Made by a program: the position numbers and the translations under genes | Shown: positions 17,480 through 30,424 of the stretch, in pieces | Layout: the number at the start of each line of letters is the position of its first letter | Position numbering within the stretch: position 1 is the first letter of the stretch | Source of the DNA: Mycobacterium branderi | GTDB taxonomy: Bacteria > Actinomycetota > Actinomycetes > Mycobacteriales > Mycobacteriaceae | NCBI RefSeq assembly: GCF_010728725.1 | Contig: NZ_AP022606.1 | Location: 310,001 to 374,000, forward strand | Direction of reading: 5' to 3' | Length of the DNA stretch: 64,000 nt | The notes under the pieces: generated by a model | Seen by the model: the letters and a program-made list of their open reading frames with translations, nothing else | The model's database searches: none | What the model was told of the DNA's origin: nothing

Positions 17480-18645
17480 ATGCCAACGGCCCCAAGCCCC
17501 TCGACGGTTTCCGGGTGCTCGATTTCACCCAGAACGTGGCGGGCCCGCTCGCGGGGCAGGTGCTGGCCGACCTGGGCGCCGAGGTCATCAAGGTGGAGGC
17601 GCCGGGCGGAGAAGCCGCCCGGCAGATCACCTCCGTCCTGCCGGGACGCCCGCCGCTTGCGACGTACTTTCTGCCCAACAACCGCGGCAAGAAATCGGTC
17701 GCGGTTGACTTGACCACCGACGAAGGCAAGCAGCAGATACTGCGGTTGGCCGACACCGCCGACGTGGTCCTCGAAGGCTTCCGGCCGGGCGTGATGGAAA
17801 GGCTGGGGCTGGGCCCGAGCGAATTGCAGTCGCGCAACCCGCGATTGGTCTATGCGCGGTTGTCGGCGTTCGGCGGCAACGGTCCGCACGGTGACCGGCC
17901 GGGCGTCGACTTGATGGTGGCCGCCGAGGCCGGCATGACCACGGGCATGCGCACGCCCGACGGCAAGCCGCAGATCATCCCGTTCCAGCTGGTCGACAAC
18001 GCCAGCGGACATGTGCTCGCCCAGGCAATCCTGGCCGCGCTGCTCAACCGTGAGCGCCACGGCGTGGCCGATGTCGTCACCGTCGCCATGTACGACGTCG
18101 CGGTGAGTCTTCAGGTCAACCAGTTGACTGTGCACCTGAACCGGACCGGCGGTGACCAGCCGCCGAAGCCCAAGGGGCGCAAGAGCGTTGGTTTCGCCAC
18201 CCAACCGTCGGACGCGTTCCGGACGGCCGACGGCTACGTCGTCATCAGCGCATACATACCCAAGCACTGGGAGCTGCTGTGCCGAACGATCGACCGCCCT
18301 GATCTGCTCGATGACGAGCGGTTCGCCGACCAGCGTTCGCGGTCGATCAACTACTGCGAGCTGAGCGACGAACTCGAGTCGACGCTTTCTACGAAGACGT
18401 CGGCGGAGTGGGTGGAGTTGTTGCGCCGCAACGGCTTAATGGCATGCCTGCCGTACACCTGGAAGCAGGTCGTCGGCACCCCGCTGTTCGCGGAGAACGA
18501 ACTGGCGCTTGAGATCGGCCGCGGCGACGACGCCGTCACGCTGATCCGCACTCCGGCCCGCTATTCGACGTTCACCGCCGCGGCGACCGATCCGCCACCG
18601 AAAGTGGGCGAACACAACGCCGAGTTCCTCACGGGCATCGATTAA
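17476..18645 (+). CDS. Class III (CaiB/BaiF) CoA-transferase, Rv3272-like
   Basis: 389 residues. The N-terminal fold ([34 protein letters not shown]) and the catalytic region [12 protein letters not shown], whose Asp is the expected nucleophile, define the family. It moves CoA between carboxylic acids, but the acids cannot be named. Rv3272 is the counterpart and is about the same length. The GTG start overlaps the methyltransferase stop. The 122 bases after it, before the next start, hold no recognised element. Confidence 0.87.
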   Translation: MNANGPKPLDGFRVLDFTQNVAGPLAGQVLADLGAEVIKVEAPGGEAARQITSVLPGRPPLATYFLPNNRGKKSVAVDLTTDEGKQQILRLADTADVVLEGFRPGVMERLGLGPSELQSRNPRLVYARLSAFGGNGPHGDRPGVDLMVAAEAGMTTGMRTPDGKPQIIPFQLVDNASGHVLAQAILAALLNRERHGVADVVTVAMYDVAVSLQVNQLTVHLNRTGGDQPPKPKGRKSVGFATQPSDAFRTADGYVVISAYIPKHWELLCRTIDRPDLLDDERFADQRSRSINYCELSDELESTLSTKTSAEWVELLRRNGLMACLPYTWKQVVGTPLFAENELALEIGRGDDAVTLIRTPARYSTFTAAATDPPPKVGEHNAEFLTGID

Positions 18646-18767
18646 ATGAACAGCCGGTAGCCGGCCGGTGTCGTGGTGCTATGAACCGCTGCTCGATAAA
18701 TATGAGCGCACATAGAATTGCGGTCGGCGAAAAATGGCCGCTGACGTGCTGTTATAGTTTCGCCACT

Positions 18768-19166
18768 GTGACTTTCAGCGACCGACCCAGACCACCAGGG
18801 TGGCAGTCTGCCGTGGCCGTCGTTGTCGCGATCTGCACCCTGGTTGGCGTTATCGGTTACGGGCTGGTGCAATTCGAGTTCGCGTCGTCCGCTCCGCCGT
18901 CATCGGTGTCACTGATTGCCGACGACGTCGAGCGCGCGGAGACGGACCACGATTCGTCGCCTGTCGCCCAAAAGGCGTTCGACGCCGTGGCGCTGCACCG
19001 CGCGCTACCACCGCGGCTGCGTTCGACGTCGCTGTGGCGGTGGACTGCGCTGTCGATCTCCTTGCAGGCAGCGTGGTCCCGGTTCGGCGTGACCCATCCA
19101 GGTGCGCCCCCGACTTTCCTTGCCGGGCAACAACTCTTGACTCACTTCTGCATCGCGCGCCGCTGA
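18768..19166 (+). CDS. Small hypothetical protein with one N-terminal membrane segment
   Basis: 132 residues from the GTG at 18768 (a longer ATG reading exists). After a short polar start come about 20 hydrophobic residues (AVAVVVAICTLVGVIGYGLV), then a polar domain and a C-terminal HPGAPPTFLAGQQLLTHFCIARR-like tail. It precedes the PPE gene by 89 bases in the same direction. I do not know a function. The reading is open and the TM pattern sensible, but it could be a chance ORF; similarity searches of other mycobacteria would settle this. Confidence 0.5.
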   Translation: MTFSDRPRPPGWQSAVAVVVAICTLVGVIGYGLVQFEFASSAPPSSVSLIADDVERAETDHDSSPVAQKAFDAVALHRALPPRLRSTSLWRWTALSISLQAAWSRFGVTHPGAPPTFLAGQQLLTHFCIARR

Positions 19167-19255
19167 TCGGTCGGCATTCGCCCGCTTGATCCGAATGCTC
19201 GTCTGCTTTGTGCAGCCACGAGCCGCTACCTCATGTCTTTTTCAAGGAGAAATCC

Positions 19256-20386
19256 ATGGTCTTCGACTTTGGCTCATTACCGCCCGAAATCAACTCGGCG
19301 CGAATGTATTTAGGCTCCGGTTCGGGATCCATGCTGGCCGCCGCCGCAGCCTGGGACCAGCTGGCCGCTGAGTTGCACACTGCGGCCGCGGGCTACCGGT
19401 CGGTCGTCTTGCAACTCGCCGACGGGCCGTGGCTCGGGTCGGCGTCGGCGTCGATGGGGGCGGCTGTCGCGCCGTACGTCGAATGGATGCGCACGACCGC
19501 GAAGCTGGCCGAACAGGCCGGGGCTCAGGCCAGAGCCGCCGCGGGCGCTTACGAGTCGGCACGCGCGACGACGGTGCCACCGCTAGTGATCGCCGCCAAC
19601 CGCGCGCTGCAGGCGTCGCTGGTGGCCACCAACGTCTTGGGGCAGAACACCCCTGCGATCGCGGCCACCGAATCCCACTACAGCGAGATGTGGGCCCAAG
19701 ATGCCGCGACGATGTACGCCTATGCGGGCGCGTCCGCCGCGGCTTCCAAGGTGACGCCCTTCACGCCGCCTCCGCCTTCGACCAACCCGGCGGAAACACA
19801 GGCGGCCCTGTCGCGGTTGACGTCGGCCATCCCAATCACGTTGCAAGAGGCTGCATCTCCCTCGCGCGTGTGGGAGAACCTGGAGGAGATGTGGACGACG
19901 ATCACGATGGATCCGCACTTCTGGTCCAGGACGGGTTCGACGATCACGTCGGTGATTTCGACCGGAAAGTCGCTGATGCCTGCGGCCAAGGCTGCCGAAA
20001 CCGGCGCCAAGGCGTCCGGCTCACTGCTGGGCGGAGGGCTGGGCTCGCTGCTGAGCAGTAGTGCTGGCGCGGCGGGCTCGGCCGGCTGGGCAGGGGCGGC
20101 CGGACCGAGCGTCGCGGCGAGCCTTGGCCGGGCCGCGTCGATCGGGGCGCTGTCGGTGCCGCAGAGTTGGGCCGCGGTCGTGCCGGCGACGAATTCGGTT
20201 GCCGCGGCGTTGCCCACGGGCTCGGGCGGTTGGAACGCCGTGCCCGTCAGTGGCCCGGCGGGACCGGCCGGTGTGCCCGTCATGCCGATCACCGGAATGG
20301 CTGGCCACGGCGCCGGACGTCTGGCTGATGCTGCGCGGTTCCTGCCGCGCCCCAACATGCTTCCGCGCTGGCCGGCCGGCGGGTGA
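19256..20386 (+). CDS. PPE-family protein, SVP subgroup
   Basis: 376 residues from the ATG at 19256, which has a good AAGGAGA site six bases upstream; an earlier in-frame start is rejected. The N-terminal PPE domain ([37 protein letters not shown]) is followed by a Gly/Ala/Ser-rich region with the SVP motif near residues 300-310 ([15 protein letters not shown]). PPE proteins are exported by type VII secretion, usually with a PE partner and an EspG chaperone; neither is encoded beside it. It occupies the position where M. tuberculosis has a carbonic anhydrase gene (Rv3273). Partner and role unknown. Confidence 0.92.
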   Translation: MVFDFGSLPPEINSARMYLGSGSGSMLAAAAAWDQLAAELHTAAAGYRSVVLQLADGPWLGSASASMGAAVAPYVEWMRTTAKLAEQAGAQARAAAGAYESARATTVPPLVIAANRALQASLVATNVLGQNTPAIAATESHYSEMWAQDAATMYAYAGASAAASKVTPFTPPPPSTNPAETQAALSRLTSAIPITLQEAASPSRVWENLEEMWTTITMDPHFWSRTGSTITSVISTGKSLMPAAKAAETGAKASGSLLGGGLGSLLSSSAGAAGSAGWAGAAGPSVAASLGRAASIGALSVPQSWAAVVPATNSVAAALPTGSGGWNAVPVSGPAGPAGVPVMPITGMAGHGAGRLADAARFLPRPNMLPRWPAGG

Positions 20387-20489
20387 GTTTGGCCGGGCGA
20401 CCTGTGGACAAAGTCGCGACTGTGGATAACCCAGGCCGGAACACTTCGGACGGGAGCTCGCGTCGGCGGCGGAGGGTAGGGTCGCTCGT

Positions 20490-21911
20490 ATGTTCGATAA
20501 TTCGCTGCCTGGTCTGGAGGCGCTCGAGTGTGCGGATGACGCGATGGTGGTGGCGGCGATCGCGGGGTGGGCGCGGGTGGAGGCCGCGGCGGCGGCGCGA
20601 CGTCTGGCCGCGATCGGTGAGCTGGTCGAGCGGCGGGTGCACGGCGGGTCGCCCGAGGCTGGACGGTGGTCGTGTGACAACTGGGATGCGATGGCCGCTG
20701 AAGTCGCTGCCGCCCAGGGCCTTAGCCATGGCATGGCCTCGGGTCAGATGTATTTGGCGGTGGCCTTGCGTGACCGGTTGCCCCGAGTGGCGGCGTTGTT
20801 CGCCGACGGCATGATCGGCTATGGGCTGGTGCGCACGATTGCCTGGCATACCGATTTGATCAAGGACCCCGAGGCGCTGCGGCTCGTCGATAAGAGCCTG
20901 GCCGAGGACGCGGTGCGCTTTGGGCCGCTGTCGGCGAACAAGACGGTCCAGGCCATCGAGGCGATCGTCGACCAGTATGACCCGGGGGCGCTGCGCCGCA
21001 CCCGTGCCAACGCGCGCAGCCGTGATGTGGTCATCGACTCGGCCGATCAGGAGTCGGGCACTGCGCCGATGTGGGGGCGGTTGTTCGCAGCAGATGCCGC
21101 GGTGTTGGATCGGCGGCTGATGCAGATGGCGCACGAGGTCTGCGATGACGATCCGCGCACCCTCGCGCAGCGCCGCGCCGATGCGTTGGGGGCGTTGGCT
21201 GCCGGTGTTGAGCGGTTGGCGTGCGGCTGCGGCAATGCTGATTGCCCGGCCGCTGGCGAGGGTGCCGAGCGGTCGGCCAACGTGGTAATCCACGTGGTGG
21301 CACAGGAATCGGCGGTGCAGGCGCAGGTCGATCCGCATCTGTCGGGGCAGCCCGCCCCTGCCCCGCTCGGGCCCGACGAACCACTGTCTGGGCCTCCTGA
21401 ACCCGAGCCCGACGTGCCTGCGGTGAGGTTGCCGCCCGCCGTGCTCACCAGCGGCGCGGTGGTCCCCCCGGCGCTGCTGGCCGAGCTGATCCGAAATGGT
21501 GCCAAGCTTGAGCCGCTGTGGCACCCCGGCGACACCGCGCCGGAGTCGGGATATCGGCCCTCGGCGGCGCTACAGCGGTTTGTGCGCTGCCGGGACATGA
21601 CGTGCCGATTCCCCAATTGTGATCGTCCGGCGGAATTTTGCGACCTCGACCACACCGTGCCCTACCCGCTCGGGCCGACGCATGCCTCCAACATCAAATG
21701 CCTATGCCGAAAACACCACTTGCTCAAGACTTTTTGGACTGCGTGGCATGACGAGCAATACCCGGATGGCACCGTGGTGTGGACTTCGCCGACCGGGCAG
21801 AAATACACCACTCGCCCGGGCAGCCGCCTGTTGTTCCCCAGCCTGTGCCTGCCCACCGGCCAATTGCCTTCTGCCCAATGCCGATGCAACCACCCGGCGA
21901 GCGCGGGGTGA
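20490..21911 (+). CDS. 13E12-repeat family HNH protein (DUF222) with altered C-terminus
   Basis: 473 residues: a DUF222 domain (about 1-300) and a C-terminal HNH nuclease motif (about 360-430) with [30 protein letters not shown] and [10 protein letters not shown]. This is the multicopy 13E12 family of mycobacteria, sometimes linked with mobile DNA. The reading frame ends in NHPASAG. The usual family tail ([17 protein letters not shown] ... AERNQPPPF) is present immediately afterwards in another frame, up to 22024. A frameshift near 21870-21900 has therefore replaced about 40 residues. The HNH motif is intact, so the gene may still be active. Confidence 0.85.
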   Translation: MFDNSLPGLEALECADDAMVVAAIAGWARVEAAAAARRLAAIGELVERRVHGGSPEAGRWSCDNWDAMAAEVAAAQGLSHGMASGQMYLAVALRDRLPRVAALFADGMIGYGLVRTIAWHTDLIKDPEALRLVDKSLAEDAVRFGPLSANKTVQAIEAIVDQYDPGALRRTRANARSRDVVIDSADQESGTAPMWGRLFAADAAVLDRRLMQMAHEVCDDDPRTLAQRRADALGALAAGVERLACGCGNADCPAAGEGAERSANVVIHVVAQESAVQAQVDPHLSGQPAPAPLGPDEPLSGPPEPEPDVPAVRLPPAVLTSGAVVPPALLAELIRNGAKLEPLWHPGDTAPESGYRPSAALQRFVRCRDMTCRFPNCDRPAEFCDLDHTVPYPLGPTHASNIKCLCRKHHLLKTFWTAWHDEQYPDGTVVWTSPTGQKYTTRPGSRLLFPSLCLPTGQLPSAQCRCNHPASAG

Positions 21912-22024
21912 TGATGCCGTTACGCCGGCGAACACGCCAGCAAGACCGCGCCAAACGCATCGACGCCGAACGCGCACTCAACGCCGCCCACATCGCCGAA
22001 CGCAACCAACCACCACCATTCTGA
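21870..22024 (+). pseudogene. Frameshifted tail of the 13E12 gene
   Basis: In frame 2, bases up to the TGA at 22024 encode [20 protein letters not shown], continuing to [19 protein letters not shown]. This is the conserved basic end of 13E12 proteins. It is detached from the main reading frame, which stops at 21911. A single indel (a mutation or a sequencing error) accounts for it. Confidence 0.65.
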
Positions 22025-22110
22025 CGGGATAGCCGATAACCGATGCGACGCAGTAGCTGCGGGCGCACAATCATCGTCAGCACGAACCCGCGCCGGAAGG
22101 GGCCAAGGCC

Positions 22111-22506
22111 ATGTCACATTCCCGCGTCGTCACTAGGAGGATCGCTGCGGCGCTGGTGGCGGGTGGCCTCGCGGTGGTCGGTTTGGGGCTGGCAGGCACC
22201 GCAGGTGCGACCTGGGGCCCATTCACGTGGTGTCCAGGACAGTCGATGGATTCGCCGAGTGGACCCAATGTTCCCCGCGCCGTCGCCCAGAACTACGTCT
22301 GGGACATGAATGTGTGCCACACGTGGTACAGAGTCCCCGACGGGTGGGGCAATGTTCCTCGCATCGCCCTCAATGGGCAACAGACGCTACAGAGTTCGAA
22401 TGTTTGGGACGGCGACAATCCACCGGGTGACAATCCCGGCAACGTGAATTGCGGCCTGATGTGGTGCCCCAACCCCGGGGGCCTCGATCCAGGCTTCCAC
22501 GGATAG
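22111..22506 (+). CDS. Small secreted protein of unknown function
   Basis: 131 residues with a clear Sec signal peptide (RRIAAALVAGGLAVVGLGLAGTAGA, cleavage after AGA near residue 33). The mature part is Trp/Cys/Pro-rich (WGPFTWCPGQSM, WDMNVCHTWY, NCGLMWCPNPGG) with four Cys that could form two disulfides. GGAAGG lies upstream of the ATG. Related short exported proteins occur across mycobacteria but I know no function. It converges on fadE25 with 24 bases between. Confidence 0.82.
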   Translation: MSHSRVVTRRIAAALVAGGLAVVGLGLAGTAGATWGPFTWCPGQSMDSPSGPNVPRAVAQNYVWDMNVCHTWYRVPDGWGNVPRIALNGQQTLQSSNVWDGDNPPGDNPGNVNCGLMWCPNPGGLDPGFHG

Positions 22507-22530
22507 ACGTCCGTCAGAACCTGTAACGCC

Positions 22531-23700
22531 TCAGCGCAGTAACGCCCGCGCCATCACCACGCGCTGAATCTGGTTGGTGCCCTCGTAGATCTGGGTGATC
22601 TTGGCGTCGCGCATGAAGCGTTCGACCGGGAAGTCGATCGTGTACCCGGCGCCGCCGAAGAGCTGTACGGCGTCGACGGTGACCTCCATCGCCACATCGG
22701 AGGCAAAGCATTTCGATGCCGCCGAGATGAACCCTAGGTTGGGCTCGCCGCGCTCAGCCCGGGCCGCCGCGGTGTAGACCATCAGCCGGGCCGCCTCCAC
22801 CTTCATCGCCATGTCGGCGAGCATGAACTGCACGCCCTGGAATGTGCTGATCGACTCGCCGAATTGCTTGCGGCCCTTGGTGTATTCGATCGCCGCATCC
22901 AACGCACCCTGCGCGATGCCGACCGCCTGTGCGCCGATCGTCGGGCGGGTGTGGTCCAACGTCGCCAGCGCGGTCTTGAACCCGGTTCCGGGCTCGCCGA
23001 TGATGCGGTCACCCGGAATGCGGCAGTTCTCGAAATACAGCTCGGTGGTCGGCGAGCCCTTGATGCCCAATTTCTTTTCCTTGGGCCCCACCGAGAACCC
23101 CTCGTCGTCCTTGTGCACCACGAACGCCGAAATCCCATTGGCGCCCTTGTCCGGATCGGTCACCGCCATCACCGTGTACCAGGTCGACTTGCCGCCGTTG
23201 GTGATCCAGCTCTTGGCGCCGTTGAGAATCCAGTCGTCACCGTCGGCGACGGCCCGCGTGCGCATCGACGCCGCATCACTGCCGGACTCCCGCTCCGAGA
23301 GCGCATACGACGCCATCGCCCCCTCGGTGGCCAGCGTCGGCAGCACCTGCTTTTTGAGCTCCTCCGACCCCCGCATGATCAGGCCCATGGTGCCCAGCTT
23401 GTTCACGGCCGGAATCAACGACGCGGACGCGTCGACGCGTGCCACTTCCTCGATCACGATGCAGGTCGCCACCGAGTCCGCACCCTGACCGCCATACTCC
23501 TCAGGCACATGCACCGCGTTGAATCCCGACGCGTTCAGCGCCGCCAACGCCTCCTCGGGAAAGCGCGGCGTCTCGTCTACCTCCGCGGCATACGGAGCGA
23601 TCTCTTTTTCCGCCAGCGCCCGAATCGCCGCCCGCAGCTCCTCGTGCTCCTCGGGCAGCTTGAACAGATCAAACGACGGATTTCCACCCCACCCCGCCAT
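22531..23700 (-). CDS. fadE25: Acyl-CoA dehydrogenase FadE25
   Basis: 389 residues, the same length as Rv3274c. A FAD flavoenzyme that introduces the alpha-beta double bond into acyl-CoA. Visible: YALSERESGSDA (flavin/substrate loop), the GAKSWITNGG motif, TTELYFENCRIPGDRI and, at the C-terminus, IYEGTNQIQR, whose Glu is the likely catalytic base. It lies just downstream of purE on the minus strand (15 bases), an arrangement I recall from M. tuberculosis. Chain-length specificity is not visible. Confidence 0.93.
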   Translation of the reverse strand: MAGWGGNPSFDLFKLPEEHEELRAAIRALAEKEIAPYAAEVDETPRFPEEALAALNASGFNAVHVPEEYGGQGADSVATCIVIEEVARVDASASLIPAVNKLGTMGLIMRGSEELKKQVLPTLATEGAMASYALSERESGSDAASMRTRAVADGDDWILNGAKSWITNGGKSTWYTVMAVTDPDKGANGISAFVVHKDDEGFSVGPKEKKLGIKGSPTTELYFENCRIPGDRIIGEPGTGFKTALATLDHTRPTIGAQAVGIAQGALDAAIEYTKGRKQFGESISTFQGVQFMLADMAMKVEAARLMVYTAAARAERGEPNLGFISAASKCFASDVAMEVTVDAVQLFGGAGYTIDFPVERFMRDAKITQIYEGTNQIQRVVMARALLR

Positions 23701-23715
23701 CTCGGCCTCCTCCTA

Positions 23716-24219
23716 TTACTCGCCGGTAACTTTACCGCGCAGCGCGTCGTCCTTGGCCAGCACCGACTCGGCCAGCTGATCCTGGAAGGCCACCACCCGG
23801 CTCCGCAGCGCCGAGTCGGATGCGCCCAGGATCCGCACCGCCAGCAGGCCGGCATTGCGGGCCCCGCCGATCGACACGGTGGCCACCGGCACCCCGGCCG
23901 GCATCTGCACGATCGACAGCAGCGAGTCCAGCCCGTCGAGCCGGGCCAACGGCACCGGAACCCCGATCACCGGCAGGGGCGTGGCCGAGGCGACCATGCC
24001 CGGCAGATGCGCGGCCCCACCGGCCCCGGCGATGATCACCTCGATGCCGCGGTCGGCCGCCCCCCGCGCGTAGTCGAGCATCCGGCCCGGCGTGCGGTGC
24101 GCCGAGACCACCCCGACCTCGAACGGAACGTCGAATTCGGCCAGCGCATGGGCGGCGTCCTGCATCACCGACCAGTCGCTGTCGCTGCCCATGATCACGC
24201 CGACTCTCGGTTCAGCCAT
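23716..24219 (-). CDS. purE: N5-carboxyaminoimidazole ribonucleotide mutase PurE
   Basis: 167 residues. It converts N5-CAIR to CAIR in purine synthesis, immediately after Pur[11 protein letters not shown] at the N-terminus, [12 protein letters not shown] with the catalytic His, and [13 protein letters not shown] are diagnostic. The ATG at 24219 ([11 protein letters not shown]) is chosen because it lies inside the end of purK (8-nt overlap), which couples the two enzymes. A longer reading with 22 more residues is rejected. Confidence 0.95.
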   Translation of the reverse strand: MAEPRVGVIMGSDSDWSVMQDAAHALAEFDVPFEVGVVSAHRTPGRMLDYARGAADRGIEVIIAGAGGAAHLPGMVASATPLPVIGVPVPLARLDGLDSLLSIVQMPAGVPVATVSIGGARNAGLLAVRILGASDSALRSRVVAFQDQLAESVLAKDDALRGKVTGE

Positions 24220-25426
24220 GCGGGTCCCATCCGTCGGTCCACTGCCCATGCGACAACCAGTGTGCCGCCAGCGCGGCTCGCTCACGCAGCTTCGCCAGCT
24301 GCTCGCGGTCCTCGGCCCGGAAGTGCCCGAGGAAGTTGACGTGCCCGATCTTGCGGCCCGGCCGTTCGCCCTTGCCGTAGAGATGGACGCGAGCCTCGGG
24401 CATCCGCGCGAACAGGTGGTGCAGCCGCTCGTCGACTGTCATCGTCGGCGTCTGCGCGGCGCCCAGCACGTTGGCCATCACCGTCACCGGCACGGTGGCG
24501 TCCGTGTCGCCGAGCGGGTAGTCCAGCACCGCGCGCACGTGCTGCTCGAACTGGCTGGTGCGGGCGCCGTCCATGGTCCAGTGCCCGGAGTTGTGCGGCC
24601 GCATCGCCAGCTCGTTGACCACGAGGTCGCCGTCGACCGTTTCGAACAACTCGACCGCCAGCACGCCCACCACGCCCAGCTCCCCCGCCAATCGCAACGC
24701 CAGCTGCTGCGCCCCGGCGCCGACCTCGTCGCGCAGCTCCGGCGCGGGCGCGATCACCTGCACGCAGATCCCGTCGCGCTGCACGGTCTCGACGACCGGC
24801 CACGCCGCGCCCTGCCCGAACGGCGAGCGTGCCACCAGCGCGGACAACTCGCGGCGCAGGTTCACCTGCTCCTCGGCCATCACCGGCACCCCATCCGCCA
24901 GGAAGGCGGCCGCGATCTCGCGGGCGTGCTCGGGGTCGCGGGCCATGCGCACCCCGCGCCCGTCGTAACCGCCGCGCACGGCCTTCACGACGACGGGCCC
25001 GCCGACCCGCAACGCAAAGGCGTCCAGCTCGTCGACGGTCCGGATCTCGGCGTAGCGGGGCACCGGGATGCCGAGCGCATCCAACCTTCGCCGCATCACC
25101 AGCTTGTCCTGGGCATGCACCAGGGCTTCCGGGGGCGGCGCCACCGTGACGCCCTCGGCCACCAGCTTCTCCAGCAGCTCCGACGGCACGTGCTCGTGGT
25201 CGAACGTCAGCACGTTGGCCCCGGCCGCGACCCGGCGCAGGTCCTCGAGATCGGTATGCGAGCCGATCACCACGTCCGCACAGACCTGGGCGGCCGACTC
25301 GTCGGCGTTGGCGGCCAGCACCCGAAGGGTTTGGCCCAGCGCAATCGCGGCCTGGTGGGTCATCCGGGCGAGCTGGCCGCCGCCGACCATTGCGACCACC
25401 GGAGCAGCGGTGGGTGTACTCGTCAC
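24212..25426 (-). CDS. purK: N5-carboxyaminoimidazole ribonucleotide synthase PurK
   Basis: 404 residues, ATP-grasp family. It uses ATP and bicarbonate to make N5-CAIR. Marks: [12 protein letters not shown] at the N-terminus, [14 protein letters not shown] (nucleotide loop), and [27 protein letters not shown] with the Mg-binding residues. GTG start. The gene is divergent from the GtrA gene; the roughly 96 bases between should hold both promoters, but no clear boxes were picked out. Confidence 0.95.
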   Translation of the reverse strand: MTSTPTAAPVVAMVGGGQLARMTHQAAIALGQTLRVLAANADESAAQVCADVVIGSHTDLEDLRRVAAGANVLTFDHEHVPSELLEKLVAEGVTVAPPPEALVHAQDKLVMRRRLDALGIPVPRYAEIRTVDELDAFALRVGGPVVVKAVRGGYDGRGVRMARDPEHAREIAAAFLADGVPVMAEEQVNLRRELSALVARSPFGQGAAWPVVETVQRDGICVQVIAPAPELRDEVGAGAQQLALRLAGELGVVGVLAVELFETVDGDLVVNELAMRPHNSGHWTMDGARTSQFEQHVRAVLDYPLGDTDATVPVTVMANVLGAAQTPTMTVDERLHHLFARMPEARVHLYGKGERPGRKIGHVNFLGHFRAEDREQLAKLRERAALAAHWLSHGQWTDGWDPHG

Positions 25427-25522
25427 GCCAAATATGGTGTCATGGCCCGCCGACCGGGGTATTTAGCGGCGGTGACACCGATGCTTCGCGGAGGCAAGCG
25501 TCAATACGTACACTGCGACACT

Positions 25523-26176
25523 GTGTCCTTTGCCGATGCCACGATCGAGCGACTGCCCTCGCTGATCCGGCCTTATGCGGAACGCCACCACGAACTGATC
25601 AAGTTCGTCATCGTCGGCGCCACCACCTTCGTCATCGACTCGGCGATCTTCTACACGCTCAAGCTGACCATCCTGGAGCCCAAGCCGGTGACCGCCAAGG
25701 TCATCGCCGGCATCGTCGCGGTCATCGCGTCCTACATCCTGAACCGGGAATGGAGCTTCCGGCACCGCGGCGGTCGCGAGCGCCACCACGAGGCGCTGCT
25801 GTTCTTCGCGTTCAGCGGAGTCGGCGTGCTGCTGTCCATGGCGCCGCTGTGGTTCTCCAGCTACATCCTGCAGTTGCGGGTGCCGACGGTGTCGCTAACC
25901 GTGGAGAACATCGCCGACTTCATCTCGGCCTACATCATCGGCAACCTGCTGCAGATGGCGTTCCGGTTCTGGGCGTTCCGCCGCTGGGTGTTCCCCGACG
26001 AGTTCGGCCGCACTTCGGAGAAGGCGCTGGAGTCGGCGCTGACCGCGGGCGGAATCGCCGAAGCCATGGAGGACAACATCGAAGGCGGCGGCACCGTCAC
26101 GCTGATGCGGGCGTGGCGGTCACGCCGGTCTCAGCTGGACGACTCCTCCGAGCCCAGGGTGTCGAAAACCTCGTGA
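25523..26176 (+). CDS. GtrA-family membrane protein (Rv3277-like)
   Basis: 217 residues with four membrane helices (FVIVGATTFVIDSAIFYTL and following). GtrA-like proteins move lipid-linked sugars across the membrane or assist cell-wall polysaccharide transfer. The conserved ASYILNREWSF and FWAFRRWVFPDEFG identify the family. The GTG at 25523 (VSFADATIERLPSL) agrees best with Rv3277; an ATG at 25442 would add 27 residues. The last 46 bases overlap the convergent PH-domain gene. Confidence 0.88.
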   Translation: MSFADATIERLPSLIRPYAERHHELIKFVIVGATTFVIDSAIFYTLKLTILEPKPVTAKVIAGIVAVIASYILNREWSFRHRGGRERHHEALLFFAFSGVGVLLSMAPLWFSSYILQLRVPTVSLTVENIADFISAYIIGNLLQMAFRFWAFRRWVFPDEFGRTSEKALESALTAGGIAEAMEDNIEGGGTVTLMRAWRSRRSQLDDSSEPRVSKTS

Positions 26177-26649
26177 TACAGCAGCGCGTGGACTTGCTCC
26201 ACGCGCGGAATATCGTTGAATTCCAACGGATCTTGTGACGCCGACTCGATGATCAGCGTCCCGGTCCGCAAGATCCGGTCGACGATGCGGTGCCGGAACT
26301 CGACGCTGTTGATCCGCGCCAGCGGGATGTCGATACCGCTGCGGGTCAGCAGTCCGTGCCGAAACATCACCCGCCGGTCGGTGATCACGAAATGCGTTGT
26401 GAGCCAGTCCAGGAAAGGCCACAGCGTCAGCCAGCCGACGACGACGAGCCAGACGGCCGAGATCACCGCGTAGACCACGTTTTTGGTGGTGGGATTCCAG
26501 TCGGTGGTGTTGACGACGGCCGACCCGAACGACGCCAGCCCGGTCGCCAGGACGAGCACGACGACGGCGCCAATCAGCCGCTTCCAGTGCGGATGGCGAT
26601 GCAGCACAACCTGTTCGCCGCCGGCCAGCACATTGTCGGGATAGGGCAC
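26131..26649 (-). CDS. Membrane protein with bacterial PH domain (Rv3278c-like)
   Basis: 172 residues: two membrane helices (about 25-45 and 60-80), then a bPH2-type domain, recognisable by HFVITDRRVMFRHGLLTRSGIDIPLARINSVEF and TLIIESASQDPLEFNDIP. Such proteins are thought to act at the membrane, but the role is unknown. It ends inside the coding region of the convergent GtrA gene. Ten bases separate it from birA upstream, so birA and this gene are probably one transcript. Confidence 0.88.
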   Translation of the reverse strand: MPYPDNVLAGGEQVVLHRHPHWKRLIGAVVVLVLATGLASFGSAVVNTTDWNPTTKNVVYAVISAVWLVVVGWLTLWPFLDWLTTHFVITDRRVMFRHGLLTRSGIDIPLARINSVEFRHRIVDRILRTGTLIIESASQDPLEFNDIPRVEQVHALLYHEVFDTLGSEESSS

Positions 26650-26658
26650 GGCTGCACT

Positions 26659-29397
<2,739 letters not shown>

Positions 29398-29401
<4 letters not shown>

Positions 29402-30027
29402 CCCGCCTCGTGCTGGCGTCAGCCTCCCCGGGCCGCCTGCGGGTGCTGCGCCAAGCCGGTGTCGACCCGCTGGTCGTGGTCTCCGGAGTCGACGAGGACG
29501 CGGTCATCGCGACACTGGGACCGAACGCCGCGCCGGCCGAGGTCGTCTGCACGTTGGCTCAGGCCAAAGCCAACCAGGTAGTGGTCGGCCTTGATCCGTC
29601 CATCGCATCGGATTGCGTTGTCATTGGCTGTGATTCGATGCTGGAGGTCGACGGCGAGCTGGTGGGCAAGCCCGGCACCGCGGATGCTGCACGGCGGCAA
29701 TGGCATTCGATGGGTGGGCGGTCCGGGCACTTGCACACTGGACATTGCGTGCTGCGGGTGGACGGCGGCGCGGTGAGCGGATGTGAAGTCGAATCAGCCA
29801 CTACCACAGTGCATTTTGCCAACCCGACGGAAGCAGACCTGCAGGCCTACGTCGCCAGCGGCGAACCGCTGCAGGTGGCGGGCGGGTTCACGATCGACGG
29901 GCTGGGCGGCTGGTTCGTCGACGGCGTCGAGGGCGACCCGTCGAACGTCATCGGGCTGAGCCTGCCGCTGCTGCGGCGCATGCTGGGCCGCGTCGGAGTC
30001 TCCCCCGCCGCCTTGTGGACCTGCTGA
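29398..30027 (+). CDS. maf: Maf-type nucleotide pyrophosphatase
   Basis: 209 residues. Maf proteins hydrolyse non-canonical or modified nucleoside triphosphates to monophosphates, which cleans the nucleotide pool. Family marks: [18 protein letters not shown] at the N-terminus, [13 protein letters not shown], the [12 protein letters not shown] segment and a late [24 protein letters not shown] start inside the end of accE5. It is the third gene of the accD5-accE5-maf unit, as in M. tuberculosis (Rv3282). Confidence 0.92.
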
Positions 30028-30115
30028 TTGCCGGCCGCAACCGTGACCTAACTGCAATCTGGCGCGCCCGCCGCGGTTGCCGGCTTCGGCCGCAAACCAC
30101 CCGCACACTGGGCCG

Positions 30116-30343
30116 ATGCCAGTCGAAGAAACCATGTGGGACGTCGGCGTCCCGCGCGACATCGACCGCTACGACACCGAACGCCTTCGCGCCGCACTCG
30201 CCGACGTCGTCCGCAACCAGCTCTCACCCGGCAAGCGCCTCCTGCGAGTGGTCGCCTGGAGCCCCAACGGCGGCGCGCTGTTCCGGCCCAAGCCGGGCAC
30301 CCGCCGCTTCGCGGTGGCGTACGAGGTCGCGCTGGGCATCTGA
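30116..30343 (+). CDS. Small hypothetical protein
   Basis: 75 residues, soluble, beginning MPVEETMWDVGVPRDIDRYD and ending RFAVAYEVALGI. The composition and codon use resemble neighbouring coding DNA, and homologue-like short proteins occur in mycobacteria, but I cannot name a family. It lies 88 bases after maf and 81 before sseA, with a dispersed repeat copy in the latter gap. Confidence 0.6.
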   Translation: MPVEETMWDVGVPRDIDRYDTERLRAALADVVRNQLSPGKRLLRVVAWSPNGGALFRPKPGTRRFAVAYEVALGI

Positions 30344-30356
30344 CATCCTCCGTGGT

Positions 30357-30383
30357 GATCGCAAGCGCGGCGAAGCCGGGCGC
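30357..30383 (+). repeat. 27-bp dispersed repeat, copy 1
   Basis: GATCGCAAGCGCGGCGAAGC followed by CGGGCGC; the copy at 59463-59489 differs at a single base. It lies between two genes, just upstream of sseA. It may belong to a short intergenic repeat family of this genome. Confidence 0.6.
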
Positions 30384-30424
30384 AGCGGGTCACCACATAG
30401 TTTCCTGGCGGTAGGCTCGATACC

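Noticed and set aside
24092..25522. Long in-frame extension upstream of the GtrA gene
   Set aside because: It lies opposite purK/purE and carries no GtrA similarity; the GTG at 25523 fits the family length.
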